This document shows, in pieces, positions 42,847 to 51,991 of a stretch of DNA of 64,000 nt. Source of the DNA: Spirosoma utsteinense (GTDB lineage Bacteria; Bacteroidota; Bacteroidia; Cytophagales; Spirosomataceae). How positions within the stretch are numbered: position 1 is the stretch's first letter; each line of letters starts with the position of its first letter. The notes beneath the pieces were generated by a model. That model saw only the letters and a program-made list of their open reading frames with translations. It did not search any database and was not told the DNA's origin. Position numbers and translations under genes: made by a program. The DNA lies in contig NZ_VFIA01000002.1 in assembly GCF_014282275.1 (NCBI RefSeq), positions 124,001 through 188,000 on the forward strand, read 5' to 3'.

Positions 42847-44172
42847 ATGCACTTTACTGTACGATTCAGGTGGGGTTTATTAGTAACGACCCTCGTTGGC
42901 CTGGTGGCCTGTACCAACAATGACGTTGACCCCAACTCCCCCGGTGGAACGCCCTCAAAAGGTGACGCTGACTTTACCAAATACGTTGCCGTTGGCAATT
43001 CACTTACCGCTGGTTATGCCGATGCAGGTCTGTATCGCGACAGCCAACTCAACTCCTACCCGAACATCCTGTCGGGGCAGTTCAGGACCGTTGGCGGAGG
43101 TGACTTTATCCAGCCCCTGTTTACCGAAGCCCAGGCAAACGGATCAGGTTATATCCGTCTGATCAAGTTACCAGCCAGTGCAACCAGCCTACCTACTTTC
43201 GATACGACCCGGTCGCAATTAGGCGTTCGTGGTATATCTACGAATAACACTGTACTTTATACGAAATTCACGGATGCGAATCAGAACCTGGGTGTTCCCG
43301 GTATTCGCGTAGCTGACCTGCTTATCCAGGGTTATGGTTCTACTGCCGGGGGCAATCCTTACTTTGAGCGATTTCTGACCAATCAGGGACTGACCTACTT
43401 CCAGTATGTCAGTGACAATCTCAGCGGGGCAACATTTTATTCCTGCTGGCTTGGCAATAACGATGCCTTAGGCTATGCTATATCCGGCGGTACAGGCGAA
43501 GAGAACGGAGTTAGAGGATTGACCAGTACAAGCCTGTTCACAACCAACTTTACGGCTGTTATGAACAAGCTAGCCGAAGGAAACCGAAAAGGTGTTGTTA
43601 TAGGTATTCCCAATATTGTTCAGACGCCTTATTTCACGACTGCCACAGCTCAGATCAACGGATTGCTTCAGGCACAGGGCATACCCGGTTTAGCTATCCG
43701 TTCCAGATCAGCACCGGGGGGTGTTCGGCGGTCTACTACCAGCGACTACTTTCTACTTTCTATAGCGCCTGTATTGAACAGTTTCATAGCCAGAGGAATC
43801 GGCCTTAGTACGACGAATCCTGTTCCTGACGAATATGTATTGGATGCGAACGAAGTACAGATTCTCAATACACGCATTGGCGAGTTCAACGGCGTTATGA
43901 AAGCGCAGGCCGATGCCAAGGGAGCTGCTTTTATTGATCCAAACATAGTGCTCAATCAGGTTTCATCAGCGACGGGCCTGATTCAGAACGGAATCACGTA
44001 TAAAGCTGATTATTTACAAGGCGGTGTTTATAGCTTAGATGGTATTCATTTGACGCCTGCCGGATATGCGCTGATGGCCAATGAAATCATCAAGGGCATC
44101 AATACGAAATACACTGCAACCGTCCCACAGGTCAACGCCGGCAACTACCGTCGCGTACTGCTTCAAAATTAA
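42847..44172 (+). CDS. SGNH/GDSL-hydrolase lipoprotein
   Basis: A 441-residue lipoprotein with lipobox GLVAC (Cys22). Block I is AVGNSLTAGYAD with the nucleophile Ser, block III is WLGNNDAL with the oxyanion Asn, and block V is DGIHLTPAGYALMA with the catalytic Asp and His. It is an esterase or lipase-like enzyme at the cell surface or in the periplasm. The next gene, seven bases on, encodes an outer-membrane barrel, suggesting joint function and co-transcription. Confidence 0.88.
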   Translation: MHFTVRFRWGLLVTTLVGLVACTNNDVDPNSPGGTPSKGDADFTKYVAVGNSLTAGYADAGLYRDSQLNSYPNILSGQFRTVGGGDFIQPLFTEAQANGSGYIRLIKLPASATSLPTFDTTRSQLGVRGISTNNTVLYTKFTDANQNLGVPGIRVADLLIQGYGSTAGGNPYFERFLTNQGLTYFQYVSDNLSGATFYSCWLGNNDALGYAISGGTGEENGVRGLTSTSLFTTNFTAVMNKLAEGNRKGVVIGIPNIVQTPYFTTATAQINGLLQAQGIPGLAIRSRSAPGGVRRSTTSDYFLLSIAPVLNSFIARGIGLSTTNPVPDEYVLDANEVQILNTRIGEFNGVMKAQADAKGAAFIDPNIVLNQVSSATGLIQNGITYKADYLQGGVYSLDGIHLTPAGYALMANEIIKGINTKYTATVPQVNAGNYRRVLLQN

Positions 44173-44178
44173 TTACGC

Positions 44179-44979
44179 ATGAAAATCAGTCAATTTTCTC
44201 TGGCCGCGCTACTTCTGATGAGCGCCACGGCTTCTATGGCCCAATCCCCGACATCCGGCATCGAGTTCGGTATCAAAGGGGGCGGTACATTTACACATGG
44301 ATTCACCAAGATTCCCGCTCAGACGGTTGGGACAGGCGTTGAGGTACCATCCCTCGACAACAAAAGTGACGGGATCGGTTTTGGTTATTCGGGTGGTTTA
44401 TGGGCACGAAAAAACTTCAATACGTTTTTCATCCAGGCGGAGGTTACCTATAACCGGTTTGTGCTCAAGCAAAAAACCGATGTCACCTTGGACGTAAATG
44501 CCAACCCGGCCATTTCCAATGCCTTACCCGTTAGCGTAGTACCCGGCTTGCTCACTGCCTCCCTCAACATCAAGTCGGAGTCGGTGCTGGAAGCGATCGA
44601 TGTGCCTATCCTGTTCGGCAAACGGTTCATGGACGGCCGCCTACGCGCTTATGCGGGTCCAAACTTCATATTTGTTCAAAAGGCCGAAGCAACACGTATA
44701 AACAACGGCAAGATCAATGGCAATGGAACGGTTGGCTTTCCCGAAACAACCATCCCGGAAACAACCGGTACGACGAACCTGCTTAACAAGTTCGAGGCTC
44801 GTAACCTTGAGGTAAAGGACTTTACTTATGCAATTGAGTTGGGAGCCGGTTTCTCGCCGATCAGGAGCCTGGATGTCGACGTTCGGTATGCGGTACCGGT
44901 TGGGGGCGTCTATAATGATAGCAACGTCACTGGTTTCCTCGGCATAGCCACGCTTTCGCTGGCTTACAGGATTTTCTGA
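44179..44979 (+). CDS. Outer-membrane beta-barrel protein (PorT-like)
   Basis: A 266-residue protein with signal peptide (1-21, ending SMAQ), eight to ten amphipathic strands (GIEFGIKGGGTF, FFIQAEVTYNRF, FTYAIELGAGFSPIR) and terminal strand LSLAYRIF ending in Phe. This is typical of Bacteroidota porin-like barrels of the PorT/OMP_b-brl_2 type. It directly follows the SGNH lipoprotein gene. Confidence 0.85.
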   Translation: MKISQFSLAALLLMSATASMAQSPTSGIEFGIKGGGTFTHGFTKIPAQTVGTGVEVPSLDNKSDGIGFGYSGGLWARKNFNTFFIQAEVTYNRFVLKQKTDVTLDVNANPAISNALPVSVVPGLLTASLNIKSESVLEAIDVPILFGKRFMDGRLRAYAGPNFIFVQKAEATRINNGKINGNGTVGFPETTIPETTGTTNLLNKFEARNLEVKDFTYAIELGAGFSPIRSLDVDVRYAVPVGGVYNDSNVTGFLGIATLSLAYRIF

Positions 44980-44992
44980 AGCCGAAGCCATT

Positions 44993-45062
44993 AATAGGGT
45001 TGTAGCCTGCTATCCTGAGCTAAGATGTTCGCTCAGAATAGCAGGCTACAACCCTATTTTTT
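44993..45062 (+). terminator. 28-bp stem terminator after the barrel gene
   Basis: Arms 44993-45020 and 45031-45058 (AATAGGGTTGTAGCCTGC and complement) pair with one mismatch and end in TTTTTT on the plus strand. The word GTTGTAGCCTG also occurs in the element at 14783. Confidence 0.85.
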
Positions 45063-45144
45063 GGTATGGCCCAGTCGGCAGTGCAGTATAAGCGCTATAG
45101 GTCCGGGAAACCACCGGACAAATGGGTCGTTTTATTAAAGGCAA

Positions 45145-45483
45145 TTAAGGCTTTAAGAACAGTTCGCCGATCGATGTCAACTTCTGGAGCATGGGTAATA
45201 CCTCAAGCCCTTTAGGCGTCAAGCCATATTCAACACGGGGGGGAACTTCAGGGAAAGACTTCTTCTCAACCATACCGAGCGCAGCCAGAGCCTTGAGTTC
45301 CTGAATCAAAACTTTTTCACTTACCTCAGGAATCATCCGACGCAGTTCACCATACCGGCGGGCCTGAGTACCTAATTGAAAAATGATGTAAAGACGCCAC
45401 TTTCCACATATTATATCCAGTGTTTTCTTAAGTACTACCTGCGAATTATTGGCTACTATCTGAGTCCGAGGCTGTTCGTTCAT
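45145..45483 (-). CDS. HxlR-family transcriptional regulator
   Basis: A 112-residue winged-helix protein: LKKTLDIICGKWRLYIIFQL (HxlR hallmark, with Cys26), RRYGELRRMIPEVSEKVLIQELKAL and the wing PPRVEYGLTPKGLEVLP. Such regulators often sense reactive electrophiles through the N-terminal Cys. The divergent side has no gene for 580 bp, so its target is not evident apart from its own promoter. Confidence 0.9.
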   Translation of the reverse strand: MNEQPRTQIVANNSQVVLKKTLDIICGKWRLYIIFQLGTQARRYGELRRMIPEVSEKVLIQELKALAALGMVEKKSFPEVPPRVEYGLTPKGLEVLPMLQKLTSIGELFLKP

Positions 45484-45505
45484 AAACGAGGTATCAACTA
45501 ACCTT

Positions 45506-45520
45506 TAGGTTGGCAACCTA
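45506..45520. promoter_or_regulatory. Candidate HxlR operator
   Basis: TAGGTTGGCAACCTA is a perfect 15-bp palindrome 22 bp upstream of the hxlR-type start codon, well placed for autoregulation. Confidence 0.4.
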
Positions 45521-46031
45521 CTGAGTAAAAGGTATTTGAATCGATATAGGCAAAGATAAATCTTTGTGTGACAAATAGCGCATAAAGTCAATTGACATGT
45601 CGTATACAGCAAGAGATTTCAGCCTAACTAGTTACCAATCAGACGCTGAACAGCCTAAAAAATAACCTATATACGTTAACAGATTTTCACCGCTATCTTC
45701 CTGAAATGACAAAACTACTTATGTCCTATTCGACCTTTTATTACCATAAAGAAGGTACACAATAACGTTGCATTTCTGTTGTACGATAGGTGTAAAGAGG
45801 CAGCCCGGAGAATCAACAGTACTCTACACGGCCAGACAGCGCGATATACGCTACAAACACACTACTTCTGTTAGTTTGATTATAGCGATAAACACTCAAA
45901 CTAATTATAGCTGGAAGCCAGTACGTTATGCTAAAAACCAGTACTAACTGATCTATTCAAACACAGGATTGTTCCTCCCCGCAGCAAAACACGATACGTA
46001 GTTATGTAAAGGCCGAGTCGGGCGAAACAGC
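45521..46031. other. Long intergenic stretch without a gene
   Basis: AT-rich, with no supported coding frame. One inverted repeat stands out, TTAGTTTGA (45871-45879) and TCAAACTAA (45896-45904), each followed by ATTATAGC-like sequence. No tRNA or known RNA was recognised. Confidence 0.5.
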
Positions 46032-46039
46032 TATTTTTG
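46032..46039 (+). promoter_or_regulatory. TAnnTTTG box before miaA
   Basis: TATTTTTG fits the Bacteroidota -7 consensus. It would start transcription near 46046, leaving a leader of about 20 nt before the TTG at 46067. No spaced TTG element is seen. Confidence 0.45.
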
Positions 46040-46066
46040 TATGATCGATACCCAGCTTCACTTTTT

Positions 46067-46963
46067 TTGAAAACCTTACTCGTCATAGCCGGACCTACAG
46101 CCGTTGGGAAAACGCAGCTTTGCGTTCGGCTGGCAACGCGATTGCAAACCGATGTTGTCTCCGCTGATTCGCGCCAGCTATACCGGGAAATAACCATTGG
46201 CACTGCCAAACCCTCAACAGTTGAGATGGCTGGCGTGACTCACCATTTTATCGACTCTCACAGCATCCTGGAACCCGTTAACGCGGGACGCTACGAACGC
46301 GATTGCCTACCCATTCTGGAAGGTCTGTTTGAAAAAAATGAGGTGGTTATTCTGTCCGGCGGCACAGGCTTATACATCAAGGCCGTTTGCGAGGGTCTGG
46401 ATGATCTGCCACCCGTTGAACCCGCGTTACGGCAGCAACTGATCGATAAGCTGGACCAGGAGGGATTGGCATCGCTCCAGACCGAGCTTCGCCGATTGGA
46501 TCCGGCTTATGCCCAAACGGCCGACCTGCAAAACCCAATCCGGGTAACGCGGGCTCTTGAGGTATGCCTGTCATCGGGAATGCCGTATTCTTCGTTTCGA
46601 AAACAACAGCCTGCCGAGCGCCCTTTCCGATCGGTTCTGATTGCCCTCGACCGCCCGCGCGATGAACTGTATACCCGTATCGATACGCGTATGGACGCTA
46701 TGCTGTCGGCCGGGCTGCTTGACGAAGTACGGTCGCTCCTGCCCTATCGCCACCTTCCCGCGTTGCACACTGTTGGTTATCAGGAGGTATTCCCGTATCT
46801 CGATGGTGAGTACAGTTATGAAGAGATGGTACGGCTGCTGAAGCGAAACTCGCGCCGGTACGCGAAACGCCAGCTAACCTGGTTTCGCAACCAGGCTAAC
46901 TTCAGCTGGTTCAGCCCCGACGATGAGGAGGGAATTTTAAAGCAAGTGATGAGCAACGAGTAG
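46067..46963 (+). CDS. miaA: tRNA dimethylallyltransferase
   Basis: Isopentenylates A37 of tRNAs reading UNN codons. The P-loop GPTAVGKT opens the protein, followed by VSADSRQLYR, GTAKPS, HHFID, ILSGGTGLYIKA and the C-terminal RRYAKRQLTWFRNQ. About 298 residues from the proposed TTG start at 46067, which gives MKTLLVIAGPTAVGK, the usual family beginning. A longer frame from TTG 46037 would overlap the -7 box and adds non-homologous residues. A separate mini-frame (ATG 46041) ends in TGA overlapping this start, beside a run of seven T. Confidence 0.93.
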   Translation: MKTLLVIAGPTAVGKTQLCVRLATRLQTDVVSADSRQLYREITIGTAKPSTVEMAGVTHHFIDSHSILEPVNAGRYERDCLPILEGLFEKNEVVILSGGTGLYIKAVCEGLDDLPPVEPALRQQLIDKLDQEGLASLQTELRRLDPAYAQTADLQNPIRVTRALEVCLSSGMPYSSFRKQQPAERPFRSVLIALDRPRDELYTRIDTRMDAMLSAGLLDEVRSLLPYRHLPALHTVGYQEVFPYLDGEYSYEEMVRLLKRNSRRYAKRQLTWFRNQANFSWFSPDDEEGILKQVMSNE

Positions 46964-47001
46964 CTTTCGCCGGTAAACTCATTGCTCATCGCCCGAAAGC
47001 G

Positions 47002-47295
47002 CTACTGGGCACGATAGGCCAGCATACCGCCAATAACGTTGCGCACGTTGTTGAAGCCATTCTGTTCAAGTATCTGCTGGGCCATCTCGCTACGTTTTCC
47101 CGAGCGGCAATGCACAATAACTTCTTCGTCCTGTAACCCATCCAGCTCATCCAACCGGTAGGGTAAGTCACCCAGTGGAATAAGGGTAGCGCCAATGTTA
47201 TCGGCTTCGTATTCGTTCGGTTCACGAACGTCGATCAGGTTTAGTTTTTCGCCTTTATCAAGACGCTCTTTCAAATCCTGTACGGTAATGTCCAT
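47002..47295 (-). CDS. Rhodanese-like domain protein
   Basis: A 97-residue single rhodanese domain with the active-site loop VHCRSGKRS (catalytic Cys at about 63) and the N-terminal signature LIDVREPNEYEADNI. It carries sulfane sulfur. It lies 73 bp downstream of the T9SS protein gene and is convergent with miaA. Confidence 0.9.
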   Translation of the reverse strand: MDITVQDLKERLDKGEKLNLIDVREPNEYEADNIGATLIPLGDLPYRLDELDGLQDEEVIVHCRSGKRSEMAQQILEQNGFNNVRNVIGGMLAYRAQ

Positions 47296-47368
47296 TGTGG
47301 TATAGGTTAATAAATCGCCGAAGAATCAGCAGGCAGCATTTACCAGCCACTTGTTGCTGACCCTCGTC

Positions 47369-49207
47369 TTAGTGATGAATAATTAATTTCTGCACAGCTA
47401 CCCTGTCGCCTTCTGTGAGTCGCAGCAAATATAGACCATCGGGCAGATGGCCCAGGTCGGCCGTTTGTTGCCCGCGTTGGGGTTCGACGGTATGCAACAA
47501 CCGGCCGCTAACACTCGTCACTTCCAGGCGGGTCAGGCGTGAACTCTCCCAACGAATAGAACCTGTCGTTGGGTTCGGATAAACCTGTAAAAGAGCGAGT
47601 GGTTCCGGCTCGGGTATGGCCGTGACAACCCCTGTACCCTGACCACCCATCACCGGCCGAAGCATAAAAGCTCCCTGAATATTCAGGATGTCTATACTTC
47701 CATTCTGATTCCAGTCGCTCCCCCCGCTATAAAAGATCTGACTGCCAAACGGACTGTTCTTATCAACGCCCAGTCGCAGAAACGTGGTGTCGCTGGTACT
47801 TATCTGCTGGTAGCCTACATAAAAGGTATCGGTTACCGAAACGCCCCGGTCAAATTTGAAGTCGACAAACCCGTTTCGATTGGGAGCATACTGGGTGGCA
47901 AATGACTTCTGGTAAATGGGAGAACCTGGTTTGCCATTGTTGTTGCTGAACACGCTCAAGACAAACGGCTGGCCGGTTTGGTTGGTACGAAAGGGGACAA
48001 TGACCGCCCGAACGCCTGAAATGATATCGGGCTTGTTCAGGATGTAACGCACAGCCACGCGTTCGCGCGGACCAATCTGTAGCCCAAACTCCCAGGTACC
48101 ATCATCGTAGGCGTAGTAGTCATCCAATACGGTCTGTGCTGAAATAGTATCGTTCCGGCGCAAATTGATACCGGGTATCGACGGGTTTTGATCATCAGTC
48201 GTCAACAGGTCGACTTTGTAACGGAGCACAGCCCGGGTAGCCGTCCCGAAACTGGTAACGGGAGTTGGGCGAGCGCTTTTACGCTGTGAGCTCAAGGAGG
48301 GAATAAGGACCGTATTTGTCTGCGGATTATCCTGAACCACCCGCCCCGATACTTCGTCCCGGACCGTGAAGCGGAAGGTTGTAAAATTGAAGTTATTGAA
48401 CAGATTCGTGATGTCTGTCGTGACCGAGTCGGCCGTTTCTGCCGCCGGATTGACGATATACTGCGCCAGCGGCATGGCTGTATAGCGTTTTAACAAAGGA
48501 CTAAGCAACTGTCGTACGGCCACGTCTTTCACGAACCGATCGTTACGCGAACGACCTCGGTTGAGGTATACGTAATCGAGGTTCCAGGTGTCGAACGGCC
48601 CCGATGTACGGCCATAGGACCGGAACCGAAACGCAAAGGCAGCGTGCAGATAAGCCGTAGCGGTCACCGGAATGAAGGCCTGCACGAAATTGTTATTGGG
48701 TACTCCTCCTTCCATTTGCCAGACAGTCCGCCAGGTGCCGGTGCGATCGAGAAACTGAACGGTAAGTGAGTCACCGGCATCCGGCGATTCGCCCAGTCCC
48801 CGGCTCTGCCAGTAGAAACTGAGGTATACCGAATCGGCTACCGACAAGCCCGCCAGACTAATTGGCCGGGAGGCCAGGGTATCGGTATAGCCCTGCGCAA
48901 ACTGATTGTTCCGCACGTACGGCAACCCATTGGCTGCCAGTCCATCAAATGACGCCATACCAATAGTGGGCTGGTTGATAGACATGCTGTTATTCAGATA
49001 CACGCCACTACCGGGTTGCCAGCGGGTGGGATCGGGCCGGTCGATGCCGGGTCGGCCGGGGGCCGTCGAGAAATCATCGAAAAACGGGAGACTAAGCGAC
49101 GTCTGTGCCCATGCGGTGCCCCCCATGCACCAGCAAAACAAGAGTGACACGCCTAACAAGCGTCGGGCCGTGTTCACAGAGAACCAGTCAGGTAAAGCAA
49201 TTGTCAT
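47369..49207 (-). CDS. Secreted protein with T9SS type A sorting domain
   Basis: A 612-residue protein with signal peptide (1-35, ending AWAQ). A lectin/jelly-roll-like N-terminal region follows (LPFFDDFSTAPGRPGIDRPD, YLSFYWQSRG), then a central beta-rich part. The C-terminal sorting domain is at about 540-612 (LLQVYPNPTTGSIRW, LPDGLYLLRLTEGDRVAVQK). It is exported through the Sec and type IX systems and anchored or released at the surface. Function unknown. It starts 25 bp after the PASTA gene. Confidence 0.9.
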   Translation of the reverse strand: MTIALPDWFSVNTARRLLGVSLLFCWCMGGTAWAQTSLSLPFFDDFSTAPGRPGIDRPDPTRWQPGSGVYLNNSMSINQPTIGMASFDGLAANGLPYVRNNQFAQGYTDTLASRPISLAGLSVADSVYLSFYWQSRGLGESPDAGDSLTVQFLDRTGTWRTVWQMEGGVPNNNFVQAFIPVTATAYLHAAFAFRFRSYGRTSGPFDTWNLDYVYLNRGRSRNDRFVKDVAVRQLLSPLLKRYTAMPLAQYIVNPAAETADSVTTDITNLFNNFNFTTFRFTVRDEVSGRVVQDNPQTNTVLIPSLSSQRKSARPTPVTSFGTATRAVLRYKVDLLTTDDQNPSIPGINLRRNDTISAQTVLDDYYAYDDGTWEFGLQIGPRERVAVRYILNKPDIISGVRAVIVPFRTNQTGQPFVLSVFSNNNGKPGSPIYQKSFATQYAPNRNGFVDFKFDRGVSVTDTFYVGYQQISTSDTTFLRLGVDKNSPFGSQIFYSGGSDWNQNGSIDILNIQGAFMLRPVMGGQGTGVVTAIPEPEPLALLQVYPNPTTGSIRWESSRLTRLEVTSVSGRLLHTVEPQRGQQTADLGHLPDGLYLLRLTEGDRVAVQKLIIHH

Positions 49208-49232
49208 GTGGTATCCGTGCCGGACGCGCTGT

Positions 49233-50009
49233 TTATCTATCCGGGTCCACCGGTCCTACAACCCATAAATCCATCGTTTCGCCCACCCGAATCCGTTCGC
49301 CCGACCGCGCTTCGGGCCGCTGCCGAACGACGGTACCCACTTCTTTTTCGGGATCGTCGACGGGAATTTTGGTCCCTATTTTCAGGTTGGAACCGCGAAT
49401 AGCCGCTTCGGCTTCGTCGATCTGCAACCCTACAACGTCGGGAATATCGAACATCGTATTTCCCAACCCATCGCCAATCTCAAGGTCAATTTTGGCACCT
49501 TTCGGCACGGGAGTACCTACTGCAATTTCTTTGCCATTATACAGTTGACGAAGTACCGCGTTCTTGGCTACGTCGGGCACATAATCCTTGTCTCCTACTT
49601 CGAGCCCCATCGATCTTAGATTTAGCTCAGCGCTGCGAAATGTCAGGCTAACCAGTTGGGGCATAGACACCATGGGGGCTACCCGTCGGGTAAGGGTGAT
49701 ATAAATCTTACGTTCCTCCTTAACCTTCATATTGGCCCGCGGATACTGCTGAACAACCGTCAGGGGTTGTGCACCAGCCACAAACGTGCAGTCGCTGACT
49801 TCATATCGCAGGTTGCGGTCGTCCAGAATATTCTGTAGCTCATCGAGGCTCAAACGGGTTACGTCCGGGACTGTGATGGTCTGACCGTGGTTGGTTGTAT
49901 AAGGCAGGTAGATAAAGAAAAACGCCAGAAACAGCGCAGTCACCAAGGCCACGATCAGGCCAATGTGAATCAGCAGGTCAGGAAAGTATCGGGTGCTGAT
50001 TTTAGCCAT
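49233..50009 (-). CDS. Membrane-anchored PASTA-domain protein without kinase
   Basis: A 258-residue protein with one membrane helix (about 13-35) and three PASTA repeats (about 44-110, 112-180 and 185-255), each opening with a VPDV/MPQL/IPDV strand. PASTA domains bind peptidoglycan fragments. Most are attached to Ser/Thr kinases or penicillin-binding proteins, whereas this one ends without an enzyme. It probably forms an operon with the T9SS protein and rhodanese genes. Confidence 0.88.
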   Translation of the reverse strand: MAKISTRYFPDLLIHIGLIVALVTALFLAFFFIYLPYTTNHGQTITVPDVTRLSLDELQNILDDRNLRYEVSDCTFVAGAQPLTVVQQYPRANMKVKEERKIYITLTRRVAPMVSMPQLVSLTFRSAELNLRSMGLEVGDKDYVPDVAKNAVLRQLYNGKEIAVGTPVPKGAKIDLEIGDGLGNTMFDIPDVVGLQIDEAEAAIRGSNLKIGTKIPVDDPEKEVGTVVRQRPEARSGERIRVGETMDLWVVGPVDPDR

Positions 50010-50126
50010 TCAATAATAAGTATGTCGTAAACAGTGGAAAAGTATAGAGGCAAGTCTCAACCCGTAGGTAAAATGCCTTTGTACCCGTGAACTCATTTCC
50101 ACAAAAGTAGCAGAATCCATAACCGC

Positions 50127-50717
50127 TTACCGGTATCCTGCCAGCATTTTTTTAATGTACTTCCCCACAATATCGAATTCCAGATTGACGGTGTCTCCCA
50201 CCTTAAGCTCCCGGAAACTAGTGTGTTCGTACGTGTATGGAATGATTGTAACCCGAAACCCGTCGGGCTGCGAGTTGAAAACGGTTAAACTAACACCATT
50301 GATACAGATCGACCCTTTTTCGACCGTTACGTTGTCGGTTGTGGCGGGATACTGAAAATCGAAAAGCCAGCTGCCGTCCATGTCCTGTACCCCGGTACAC
50401 TGCCCGGTCAGGTCGACATGGCCCTGCACGATATGACCGTCGAAACGACCCGTTGCCGGCATGCAGCGCTCAAGATTGATACGATCGCCGGGTTTGACCT
50501 GGCCCAGATTGGTTTTTTTAAGCGTCTCGTCAACGGCGGTTACGGTATAACTGTCGTCGGCAACGCTCGTTACCGTTAAACAAACCCCATTGTGGCTGAC
50601 GCTCTGGTCTATTTTCAACTCCGACGACAGTGACGATTCAATTCGAAATGTCAGGTTAGTCCCTTCTGGCTCAATAGCCGACACAAGGCCGGTGGTTTCG
50701 ATAATTCCGGTGAACAT
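50127..50717 (-). CDS. ribE: Riboflavin synthase, alpha subunit
   Basis: A 196-residue enzyme dismutating two 6,7-dimethyl-8-ribityllumazines to riboflavin. MFTGIIETTG is the invariant N-terminus and fixes the start at 50717. The two lumazine-binding repeats are visible: SHNGVCLTV and GRFDGHIVQGHVD in the first, ICINGVSLTV and YTYEHTSF in the second. It is monocistronic; the 153-bp leader is too short and unstructured for an FMN riboswitch. Confidence 0.96.
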   Translation of the reverse strand: MFTGIIETTGLVSAIEPEGTNLTFRIESSLSSELKIDQSVSHNGVCLTVTSVADDSYTVTAVDETLKKTNLGQVKPGDRINLERCMPATGRFDGHIVQGHVDLTGQCTGVQDMDGSWLFDFQYPATTDNVTVEKGSICINGVSLTVFNSQPDGFRVTIIPYTYEHTSFRELKVGDTVNLEFDIVGKYIKKMLAGYR

Positions 50718-50870
50718 GATATGATTGGTTAGGTAGTTGGCAGGCTGGTCACTGGTTGGCACCGCTATTTCGTTTCCCAACTCACCTCACAACCGACCTA
50801 CTGACTACCAGAAACAGCGAACGACTAAAGGGGGTTCGGCGGAACCGCGTTTGTTGGTTTACTTATTCTC

Positions 50871-51962
50871 TTAACCCTCCATAGCGTTCACGGCGTCAAT
50901 GATGTACCTCACATGCTCATCTGTCAGGGCTGGATTGAGCGGCAGGCTAATTACCTCGCGGTGTAGCTGTTCGGAGATGGGCAACGACAGATCCCTGAAC
51001 ACGCGGTAGGCTTGTTGATGGTGGGGTGGAACAGGGTAATGCATATCCGTACTGATACCGCGCTCGTACAAATATGATCTGAACGCGTCGCGCCGGGGGT
51101 GGCGAACCACAAAGAGGTGCCAGACATCCTGGGGAATACGGTCTGCCGGGGGCAGGCTTACGTCCGGGTTGTCAATGCCCGTCAGGTAGCATTCTGCCAG
51201 CACACGACGTCGTTCATTGTCCCTGTCCAGCCCGGGGAGCTTAGCCAGCAGAATGGCCGCCTGTAGTTCGTCCAGACGACTGTTATGTCCGACAACATCT
51301 TTCCTGTATTTTACCGCTGAACCGTAGTTTCGCAAAGCCCGGAGCCGGTCGGCAAGCGCATCGTCATTTGTCGTGATAGCCCCGGCATCGCCCAGCGCGC
51401 CCAGATTTTTACTGGGATAAAAACTCCACCCGGCCGCATCGCTCAGGCTCCCCGCCCGGCGTCCCTCCCATTCTGCCCCATGTGCCTGAGCGGCATCTTC
51501 CAGTACCATCAGATCATACCGCCGTGCAATGACGTTAATGGCGGTCATGTTGCAACAGCGTCCATACAGGTGAATTGGCAGAACAGCTTTGGTATTTGGA
51601 CCAATAGCCGCTTCGATTCGGGCTTGATCGAGCAAATAAGTGAGGGGGTCCGGTTCAACGAATACGGGCGTTAAACCGGCCTGGGTCACGCTCATCACCG
51701 ATGCGATATAAGCGTTCGATGGTACAATAACTTCGCTACCGGGAGCAAACGCCCAGGCTTTCAGTACGAGCGTCAGAGCATCGAGTCCATTAGCCACACC
51801 AATGCAATGGCGGACGCCACAATAGTTGGCAAAGAGTTGCTCGAACAGCCCGACCTCCTGGCCTAAAATGTACCAGCCCGACTGTAAAACCCGTTCAATA
51901 GCGGCCTGTATGGCATCCTGATAGGGTTCGTTGATACGTTTCAGGTCTAAAAATGGAATCAT
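50871..51962 (-). CDS. DegT/DnrJ/EryC1-family sugar aminotransferase
   Basis: A 363-residue PLP aminotransferase. N-terminal [33 protein letters not shown], the PLP-contact Asp in [12 protein letters not shown], the Schiff-base Lys in [14 protein letters not shown], and [14 protein letters not shown] are all present. It resembles FdtB/QdtB enzymes that aminate dTDP-keto-deoxysugars for surface glycans. No other sugar-nucleotide gene is adjacent. A 17-bp duplication of its start region creates a seven-codon decoy frame just upstream. Confidence 0.9.
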   Translation of the reverse strand: MIPFLDLKRINEPYQDAIQAAIERVLQSGWYILGQEVGLFEQLFANYCGVRHCIGVANGLDALTLVLKAWAFAPGSEVIVPSNAYIASVMSVTQAGLTPVFVEPDPLTYLLDQARIEAAIGPNTKAVLPIHLYGRCCNMTAINVIARRYDLMVLEDAAQAHGAEWEGRRAGSLSDAAGWSFYPSKNLGALGDAGAITTNDDALADRLRALRNYGSAVKYRKDVVGHNSRLDELQAAILLAKLPGLDRDNERRRVLAECYLTGIDNPDVSLPPADRIPQDVWHLFVVRHPRRDAFRSYLYERGISTDMHYPVPPHHQQAYRVFRDLSLPISEQLHREVISLPLNPALTDEHVRYIIDAVNAMEG

Positions 51963-51991
51963 CTCAGCATGCTGAAAATGGAATCATCTCA
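51950..51991. repeat. 17-bp direct duplication across the aminotransferase start
   Basis: AAAATGGAATCATCTCA occurs at 51950-51966 and 51975-51991. The duplicate carries its own ATG (51987, minus strand) opening MIPFSAC, whose TGA ends one base before the real ATG at 51962. Confidence 0.8.

Noticed and set aside
50718..50870. FMN riboswitch upstream of ribE
   Set aside because: The leader is short and lacks the conserved FMN-aptamer segments.
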